Assembly: GCA_037176885.1 (NCBI GenBank)
Contig: JAWWNJ010000213.1
Span: 224,411 to 288,410 of the forward strand
Length of the DNA: 64,000 nucleotides
Source: Favolaschia claudopus
Lineage: Eukaryota > Basidiomycota > Agaricomycetes > Agaricales > Mycenaceae
Reading direction: 5' to 3'
Positions 56,242-64,000 of this stretch are shown piece by piece. The stretch's first letter is position 1; each line of letters begins with the position of its first letter. The notes under the pieces were generated by a model. That model saw only the letters and a list, made by a program, of their open reading frames with translations. It had not been told where the DNA came from and made no database searches. The translations under genes were made by a program, and so were the position numbers.

Positions 56242-56681
56242 AGGACGTGGGGAGACTCAGCGGAATCAGTGGTGCCAGCTTTCAACTCATCGGGGTCAAG
56301 CTCTTCATCGCCGTCAATGGATGGCGTTGGTGATGGGCGGCGCGATTGACTGGGCTCCGAGTCCGTGTTGATGTCTTCCTCCAGGTTGTCATCATCCGAG
56401 TCAAGCTCAGGAAGATCGTGCTCATCGTCATCGTCGAGGGCGAGTGACGGCTCAATGCTGCTCTTGCTCGATACCTCCGAAACACGCTCATCGCGGCCGA
56501 TTGAGAGCAGATCTGACTCGGCGGCGGCTCGTGGGAAGCTTTCGATGTGTTCTGAGCTCGTAGATTGTGTATTGCTCGATGACGAGTGCGCTAATACAGC
56601 GTCGACGTTGGACATAGCAAGCGGCGGGGTTATGGTAGGTCCTCCAATGGAAGTGGCCCAGACCTTCCTAAGTCCCCACAT
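56242..56681 (-). other. Acidic Ser/Asp-rich open frame, unassigned
   Basis: A minus-strand open frame rich in Ser, Asp and Glu (LALDDDDEHDLPELDSDDDN). It starts abruptly at the helicase breakpoint. It could be the acidic part of another gene joined to the helicase by a rearrangement, but no domain is recognised and no splice structure supports it. Confidence 0.25.
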
Positions 56682-56841
56682 CCATCATCACGAAAATCAA
56701 TCACAAAACTGTCATTGGAATTACAGATTAGGAAAGAGCTCCGGCTCTGCGTAAACTACGCCAACAAGGATTACGCAGGAAGGTCTGGGTATCCGAGACT
56801 ACAGCTGTCGGTGTCATGTCCAACAAGTCCTTCTTCTTCTG

Positions 56842-57302
56842 GAACAAGAGGTGTCAGATCTCTGGATCTGAACCCCCATCAACAGCACGTGCATCAAAAG
56901 GGGGCCAAATATTATTATTTGTTTGAGGACCTGATGCGGACTTGAATCGACGTGAAGAAATAACTGTAAGACAAACTAAAGCTACAGAATGTATGGTATG
57001 GGTCTCCGGAGTGTTTTGGTCACCAAAGCTTGACACGAATGGGTCGTGCAGAGGTGTTCTCGTTTTTGATGCCGCCGACCAACCAAATAAAAATATTTGG
57101 CCCCCCTCTATACTGGCGGCGGCATCTGATGCCACCCCCTAAAAATAGAATTGCCCATTTCTGGAACTCTTGATGGAAATGATGTCGTTTGGCGCCACAT
57201 CATTTTTTGGGGGGTGGCATCAGATGCCGCCGCCAGTGTAAGCGACGTCAAACACGTGAGGTTGATGGGGGTCTAGATCCAGAGATCTGACACCTCTTGT
57301 TC
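56842..57302. repeat. Nested inverted repeats (three pairs)
   Basis: Outer pair: GAACAAGAGGTGTCAGATCT onward (56842-56891) inverted at 57253-57302 over about 50 bp. Middle pair: GGGGGCCAAATATTATTATT at 56900-56921 inverted at 57084-57106. Third pair: TACTGGCGGCGGCATCTGAT at 57111-57140 inverted at 57210-57240, TA-bounded, 130 bp. Probably one MITE inside another. Confidence 0.8.
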
Positions 57303-57380
57303 TGGAACCTCATCACCGACCGCTTTCCCACGACCCAGTCGCGGCTGAATAGTGAAAGTGAAAGAGAGTGTAGCTAGGAA

Positions 57381-59160
57381 ATGGCAACCCAGAGCCCTCA
57401 GGGCAATAAAAATGCGCACGCGAGCGCCGTAGGATCATCCAGGATTCTGCCCCCGAAACCTCCAGAAAAGTATGATACGAACTCGAAACCCACTAATCAG
57501 TTAACGCACAGGGCGTCTACATTACTTATCCCGAAATAGCAGAGCGGAAAACGAGCCGTACAAGAACGCCAAAGACAACGCACCGCCCTCCTCTACTCGC
57601 TCACGGGTCTCAACACTCTCCCAAGAGCCTACGACCCCATCAAAAAAGCCCGGACTCATAGGCACGCTAAGAGGCGCCTTCACCAGGTCCCCGACGCGCC
57701 AAGCATCTGCAGACGACGCCGACGACGCATTTTCCCGACCGCAAACCCCAACTGCTATGCCCCAACATACAGCCGCCGACACGACCCCGACCCGGCCCCG
57801 AACATACGATCACGTGCCCGCGACCCCCGTCGACTCCGTCATGGAGCAGGCTGCAATGGCACGACCAGTACGACCAACACGGCTATCCCATTGACGACAA
57901 CGCAGAGCAAGACCGCGGCAGCATTATTTCCGGAATGACCACGCCAGACCAAAAATTCGACGGACAGAAACCAGCAGAGCTCGCCGACCAGGTCAATATC
58001 AGTCTGAAAGACGCAGTCGCTGCGTTCAGAATCAGCAAGGAACAATATCAAGTACACCCAACATCGAGTCAAAACACAAGGGAATTAGCGGAGGAAGTCT
58101 ATCGCCTCACTCACAGCGGAGATACTTGGATGGAAAAAATGGTGGAAAGTGCTGTAGAGGCGGCTAGGTGCGCGACACGCGACTACGACGATCTGAAAGG
58201 CATGGTTTCAGGACTTGTCGAACACATCAAAACACTGGAGGATCGACTAAACCACCGCATCGACAACGTACAAATCCAAACACATCAAGGCAATGCCTAC
58301 CCAAACCATACCACAGCAGGCGACAACGGCAGCGTCCTTTGCCCTCGGACCTCTGATCAACCCAACCCGCAGGAATTTACCAACCACCCGACCGGCACCA
58401 CCAAAACCAGCAGTAGTCAACCCCGCCGAGGCACACCACCAGTCGCGCCTCATTATCCAGATACTTCCGGACGGAATCAAACCTGCCGACCGCCCCTACC
58501 CTCGGAAACTCGTCGACGACATCAACAACTGCCTCGTAGCGGACGGAGTCCAACCCGAGCACCTCATGGTGGTGGCTGTCAAATGGAACAACAACGGAAA
58601 CTGCATCGTATCGACCCGGTCCGACCAAACAGCGGCCGAGCTGGCAAAGCACGCACCCAGCTTCACTAAACTCATCACGAAAGGGAAGGAAGCCATCGTA
58701 CGCGAGGACGCGAAGTGGATCAAAATCCAAGTCAATGGAGTCCGAACGGGAGCGTTCGATGACATGCCGGGTGTGTACGCTCCCGAAACCGTCCATGCTG
58801 AACTGCTCAAAAGGAACCCGGAATACGCAAGCCTGAAGATTATACAGCCGCCGCGGTGGATGCGCTCACGGGAAGAACTAATGACAACGGGATACTCGTC
58901 AATCGTGTTTGCAGTAGAGGATGAGGACTGCTCCGAGAAGTTAAGTCGCTCGCTGCGTTTGGAAGAAACGCATTTCTGCGACGATACGCTGACAGACCCC
59001 CGGTAACCCCAGTGCAAGAAGTGCTACAAATTCGGGCACTTCTCGACATCCTGCGAAATACCAACACAAAAGTGCCGCCTATGCGGGGAAGACCACACCG
59101 AAACCGAACATCGTGCCAAGTGCACGAAATGCAAAGCGGGAGGCAGAAGCCGATGATGCG
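57381..59160 (+). pseudogene. LINE Gag (ORF1), frameshifted
   Basis: RNA-binding Gag. The first frame (MATQSPQGNKNAHAS) stops at 57540; the continuation in another frame is Ser/Thr/Pro-rich (STLSQEPTTPSKKPGLIGTL). A helical segment follows (FDGQKPAELADQVNISLKDA, from 57950), then a conserved Gag core (YPRKLVDDINNCLVADGVQP; VVAVKWNNNGNCIVSTRSDQ, 58293-59006). The end has CCHC knuckles, CKKCYKFGHFSTSC and CRLCGEDHTETEHRAKC, at about 59012-59130, in a shifted frame, with a third CIHCKGKEGRDANH-type motif after. The knuckle order matches L1/Tad Gag. Multiple frameshifts make it a pseudogene. Confidence 0.75.
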
Positions 59161-59499
59161 ATGGACACCGATGTCCCATGCACGCACGACATGCGCTGCA
59201 TACACTGCAAAGGAAAAGAGGGTCGGGACGCTAACCATCCCTCAGACTCAAGACGATGCCCCGAGCGCCTTGCCAAGTACGGCTCAGCGCGTGCAAACGA
59301 CCGACCCGCACAACCAGCCCGCACGGCAGACCAAGGCTTGGACCAACTGCGCCGACTCGAAACAGACGGCGACAACACCTGCCTCAGGCTACGATACCAA
59401 CGCAAAACCGGTTCCAACCGCTGGACTCGGAACCACAGATCGACAGGGTAATCGCGCACGCCGCCAGCTCGGGAAATCTGTCCATCTCAAGGGAACAAG

Positions 59500-62400
59500 G
59501 CCGCCGCCGCCATGCAACATGTCCAGAACCGTGTCAATGGTTGAGCAGACCCAGCCATGTCCCTTCCAACAACGACCTACCAACCGACATACCAATTATA
59601 CAAAACCGATCCGATGCGGCCAGCTCAATATCAACAAGAAATCTTCTGCCACGCATGCATTTCTGAACGACCGTGTCCGAGACTTTGACATAGTATTTTT
59701 ACAGGAGCCAAGGCTGGGCAACAATCGGCACTGGACGACGGAGGCGACGCAATAATCGGCCCAATCGGACATGCAGCTTGGACCCCAGTGCTCCCCAAGG
59801 AACAATATACAACCGGGCGGTGCGCATCCACGCGTGATGGTGTACTATCAAAGCAGGCCGGACCTTCTCAATCACGCTGCGATCCGACATTGCCCAAGAC
59901 CTCGATATTCAAGTGATTGACGTCTCGCAGCCGGAGCCCCAACAACCACATTTGTCAATATCTACAACGACCAGAAACAGGACCTACGCCCCGCGGTCGA
60001 GCGCCTCAAAGCCCTCAACCTCCCAACCGACCACCCGGTCATCCTGTTAGGTGACACCAACCTCCACCACGAGCTCCGGTCGTGCATCGGAGTACACGGA
60101 AACACGCGGTCGAGGGACTTCGTAGATTGGAGCGTCGAGAAAGGATATGCGCTGCTCAACAAAAAAGGAGAAGTGACTTACATTCCGCACGATCGTAGCC
60201 GTTCACCGTCGGGTTATAGATTTGACCCTCGTCAATGCCGCCGCAATTAACAACGACAGAGTCAAAGATTGGACCATCGACGGCTCCATGTCGTATGGCT
60301 CAGACCACAAGGGTATCCGATGGACGGTGGACTACGGGACGGACCGAAATCGACAATACAGCCGGCGCAAAATACAGTCTGAAGGAGGTGGACCCTGCCG
60401 ACTGGAGCAAGGCATTCCGACAAACGCTAGAGACTCACCGACCGCATATCGCCCCGATTCATGGACGAGCAGCAACCGGTCTCCAACGACCAGCTTTGAA
60501 GCAGCTGCGAGAGCCCTCACCAGTGCCATGCGCCGAAGCTACGGAGCAAGTAGGTAAGGTACGGACGGCCAGCTCCAACGCCAAACGCAGGCCGCCGACA
60601 AACTCAAGTCGGCCCAGACGGAACAAAATGATTTCGAAACACGATTTGGGACCAGATGTCAAGCGCTTCGCGGCAAGGTCAAGAAAGCTGCAAATTTTTT
60701 CAAGGGCCTGTGTAAAGCCACAAAAGCGAAGTGGGCAATCGGGAAACTTGAGGAGGCGCAGACCGAGGACATTTGGGGTTTCCGAAAGTGGTCCAACGGT
60801 GCGCGGAACTATCCCACCCCCGCCATTAATCGCAGAAACGGCCAATCCCCCGCAATATCCCACCACGACAAATGCGAAGCTCTCCGCGCGGAGCTCTTCC
60901 AACCCCCTCCGCCTCTAGCGGAGGATTTCGAGCCAGATCTATCAAACCGCCAACCAGACGACTTCGACTTCACCGACATTACCGTGACTGAGGTGCGCGA
61001 GGCCATTTGGGAGTCCAGCGCCAATACCACACCGGGAGACAGTGACGTGTCTTACGGGGTCATTCGCTGGGCGTGGCAAGATGCCCGTGCGGAAGATCCA
61101 TATGCTGCTGAGGAGATGCCTCCGAAACGGCTTCCATCCACGAGAATGGCGGAAGGCGATTGCGATAGCACTCGGGAAACCACGGAAACCCGACTACTCC
61201 AATCCGAGAGCTTACCGACTCATCCAACTCCTCGAGTGCATGGGAAAAATCCTGGAGAAGATTGTTGCACGACGCCTTTCGTTCTTAGCCGGTCGCCACA
61301 ACCTAATCCCGGGCACGCAATTCGGAGGTTGTGCAAACACATCCACCTCGGATGCGATCCTAACATTCACGAATGATGTTCAAGCGGCATGGAACAACGG
61401 TAAAGTTGTATCTGCGTTGACGTTCGATATCAAAGGGTACTTTGACTTCGTAAATCACCAGCGCCTGCTATGCGAACTCCGCCGCAAGCGCATCCCACTT
61501 GAATATGTACAATGGGTCGCCTCGTTTCCTTGAAGACCGTCAGGCGGCAGTCTGCATTGATGGAAAGCGCGGGCAAATGAAACAAGTCGAAAAATGGGAT
61601 TCCACAGGGGTCCCCAGTCTCGCCTATCCTCGCGGCCTTCTACAGCGCAGAACTGCTGGAATTGTTCAAGCCAAAACGGAACCCGGCGAGTACTTTTCCC
61701 GCCCCCGATGATCACACTGAAGTTGCCCTTATCATGTACGTGGACGACGGGAAAATATATGTCGCGTCTGAATCACTGAGACCAATATCCGCCTACTCCG
61801 GAAGGCGTACATCAAGATCCGCACGACTCTGGGCAACTGGGGACTCGCGATCGACGACGCCAAACGTGAATTGATGCATTACACGGGTCGCAAGAAGGGT
61901 AAAAACAAACACCCTTCGCCAATCCCGCTATCCGCCTTCCGAACGCTGATGCCTCCGAGACCACCATTGTCGCCTTCGACACAATTAAATGGCTGGGCAT
62001 ACACCTCGACAAACAACTCAATTTCAATCACCATGTCAAGACGATGGCAGCTCGGGCGGAAATTACGGTGAACGGGATCTCGAGGCTATCGAATACAGTC
62101 AGAGGCCTTTCACAAGCCCACCTCCGCCATCTATACAAGGCATGTGTTGTCCCAATTCTATCTTACGCTGGCTCGGCGTGGTGGACCGGGAAAGAAGGAT
62201 CACGAGAAACAGCTTGAAAGGGATTCAACGTCGAGCACTGCGGCTCATCTGCGCAGCGTTCAGAACCTCGCCATCAACGCATTGGAGATTGAGGCATCGA
62301 TCCCACCCATACGCCTGGCAATGGATGAAGGGAATAGACGAGCGGCGATCCGCTTCAACAAGCTGAGTAAAAACAGCCCTGTCATACAACGACTACCTGA

Positions 62401-63653
62401 TGTCTGGCGGGGAGGACGAGCCCCTTCCGTCCCACCACCACTCCCAGTACGCCCGAAAAACTCACAGAGCAAAGTGAACATGCGCAAGTCCACGCAACTT
62501 CAAAGAGTGGCTGAATTGACATCGGCAAATGATGAACGGATCTTCCCGTACCTCACGGAACCATGGCGGCGCATGAAGGAGGATTTTGGGGGTCGGTTGC
62601 GTGTGTCGGGAACGGCGGGGCAGGAGAAGGAGGAAGCGGCGAAAGCACACAAACAAAAGATAAGCAAATTCAGTTCTTCCCCTCATCACCTCCTGGTCTA
62701 TTCCGACGGCTCGCAACGCGCGGTACACCGTGTGCGCAGGGTGGGAGCAGGAGCCGTCATCTACCATGAGAATAAAGAAGTCTTTGCAAAAAGCTTTGGC
62801 CTGGGCAGCCGAGCCGAGGTGTACGACGGCGAAATTACAGGCTTACTGTTTGGAGCGGCAAAAGCCATCTCCATCGCCGCCACCGATCCGCAGATAAAAG
62901 AGATTCACTTCTTCGCAGATAACGTGTCCGCTGACAACACCATCTGTGACCCCAAACCCAGAGCAGGCCAACTTTCCGCGCATGTATTCCACAAAAGAAT
63001 CTGTGCCTTCCTCGACGCAGAACCAGAACATAAAGTCGAGATTGGGTGGTCGCCAGGCCACTGCGACATCGACGGGAACGAGCGAGCAGACGTGCTGGCG
63101 AAAATCGGAACGGAACTCGCGGCGCCACCAGGAGTAACCCGCTCGCATGCGCTCAGGAAATCAAAAGAAAAAGTCCACCGGTCCTGGGTCAAGGAATGGA
63201 AGTCCGCACAGAAGACGGGGAGCTATGCCATGGCAAACCGCCTCCCCCCTTCCCTAAAACCGACCCCACATTTCACGTCGTTGTCGAGAGAAGTCTTTGG
63301 GCGGGTTACACAGTGCCGAGTCGGACACTGCTTCTCAGGCGAGTATTACAGCCGCTTCGTACCATCTGAGGACGTTGACTGCCCTGTGGAGAACCTTTCC
63401 AGTCGCGCGAACATCTGCTTCGCGAGTGTCCTCGCTATGAGGACCAACGGTACATCCTCAAAAAGTCTCGAGGGACATATCCCTGCCCGAAATACTGGGC
63501 ACAAAAGACGGAATTACAGCACTAGCTGAATTCTTGGAGGTGTCCGGCGCATTCACGAAAACGGGCCTACCCCGCATGCCCCAAGAACTCCCCATTTACG
63601 AAGACGAACCGGAACCTCCAGACGACTTGTCTGATGTAGAAGACATGGGCTGA
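59500..63653 (+). pseudogene. LINE ORF2: endonuclease, RT, RNase H
   Basis: Endonuclease: GQLNINKKSSATHAFLNDR with FLQEPRL (59600-59720), VILLGDTNLHHELRS (about 60040) and SYGSDHKGIRW (60290), the SDH active-site block. Reverse transcriptase: RAYRLIQLLECMGKILEKIV, LTFDIKGYFDFVNH (motif A), GIPQGSPVSPILAAF across a frameshift near 61590 (motif B), and MYVDDGKIYV (motif C, 61735). RNase H: LLVYSDGSQ, GEITGLLFGA, FFADNVSADN, and GWSPGHCDIDGNERADVLAK, all four acidic ligands and the His present (62690-63110). The C-terminal zinc knuckle (DCPCGEPFQSREHLLREC) and tail ending SDVEDMG are reached by another frameshift near 63385. The RNase H part is one open frame (62144-63529). At least six frame breaks. 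Confidence 0.85.
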
Positions 63654-64000
63654 GCGCGAGGGCCGCGCGCAACACAGCCATGGAGTCGACATCGGAACAC
63701 CCTCCCGACACCATCTCTGCACACCCGTCCCACCCTATACCCTTCCCTTTCTTGTACATATCTTCCACACATGCGCTATGGTCTTATGGTGTATGTTTCC
63801 GCTAATACCCCCGAAACCCCAAACTTAACCCACACCCTCACACGTTGCCCACACGACTATACTACACCTCCATCGAAACACTTCCATTGCACCACCAACA
63901 ACTTTATTATCGCCTCCGGGCACCGCGTCTTAGTAGATTGTGTACTTGTTGCGGTATAAAAATGCAGAGACAAAAAAAAGTCGGTGTCATGTCGCTGTCA

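Larger units (their letters stand above)
57381..63980 (+). mobile_element. Tad-like LINE, nearly full length
   Basis: Non-LTR retrotransposon with, in order, Gag (about 57381-59160), apurinic-type endonuclease, reverse transcriptase, RNase H and a terminal zinc knuckle, ending at 63653, followed by about 300 bp of 3' UTR and a short A-rich stretch near 63955-63975. An RNase H domain after the reverse transcriptase fits the Tad/I-type groups. Several one-base frameshifts split both ORFs, so it is inactive as given. The 3' end runs to the window edge. It belongs to a different lineage from the reverse transcriptases at 7.7 and 17.5 kb, which have HADD rather than YVDD. Confidence 0.85.

Overview
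The window looks like a repeat-rich stretch of an Agaricomycete (mushroom-forming basidiomycete) genome. The evidence is short GT-AG introns of about 44-63 nt, genes belonging to expanded families typical of such fungi (an XPG/PIN-like nuclease, a RecQ-like helicase fragment, a coiled-coil membrane protein and two large families of unknown function), Tad/L1-like LINEs, a Ty3/gypsy relic and many small non-autonomous DNA elements. No bacterial-type operon, CRISPR array, rRNA gene or intact tRNA gene was seen. Genus cannot be fixed from the sequence alone.

Layout. 1-7.7 kb: no convincing gene, three MITE-like elements and a 37-base G run. 7.7-10.9 kb: a LINE reverse transcriptase ORF on the minus strand, a tandem 150-bp repeat, and a GC-rich LINE 5' region. 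12.5-14.3 kb: a multi-exon XPG/FEN1-superfamily nuclease gene, lying between inverted copies of the 150-bp repeat. 15.4-19.1 kb: a possible first exon, a gypsy integrase/chromodomain relic, a small unknown gene and a frameshifted second reverse transcriptase. 20.0-20.7 kb: a dense hairpin array. 26-33.7 kb: the gene-rich core, with three genes of unknown function on both strands. 34.2-34.7 kb: a second hairpin array whose loops resemble the first. 35-45.8 kb: almost no supportable genes but a hAT-type MITE, long inverted repeats and a dispersed palindrome. 45.8-48.6 kb: a LINE gag ORF (minus strand) split by a polyadenylated retroposon with a 13-bp target duplication. 48.9-54.5 kb: a second hAT-type MITE and a 4.6-kb composite element flanked by a 9-bp duplication, holding a 3.4-kb unit directly followed by its internally deleted copy. 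55.6-56.2 kb: a truncated RecQ-like helicase. 56.8-57.3 kb: nested inverted repeats. 57.4-64 kb: a nearly full-length Tad-like LINE with gag, endonuclease, reverse transcriptase and RNase H, broken by frameshifts.

The recurring theme is self-complementary DNA. At least nine discrete elements have defined inverted ends (several with exact TA, 8-bp or 9-bp target duplications), and several arrays consist of successive short hairpins with a similar core and changing arms. The host-like genes do not form an obvious pathway; they share membership of amplified, poorly characterised fungal families and frequent single-base frameshifts, so several may be decaying copies. All frameshift statements describe the given sequence and could in part reflect assembly error.
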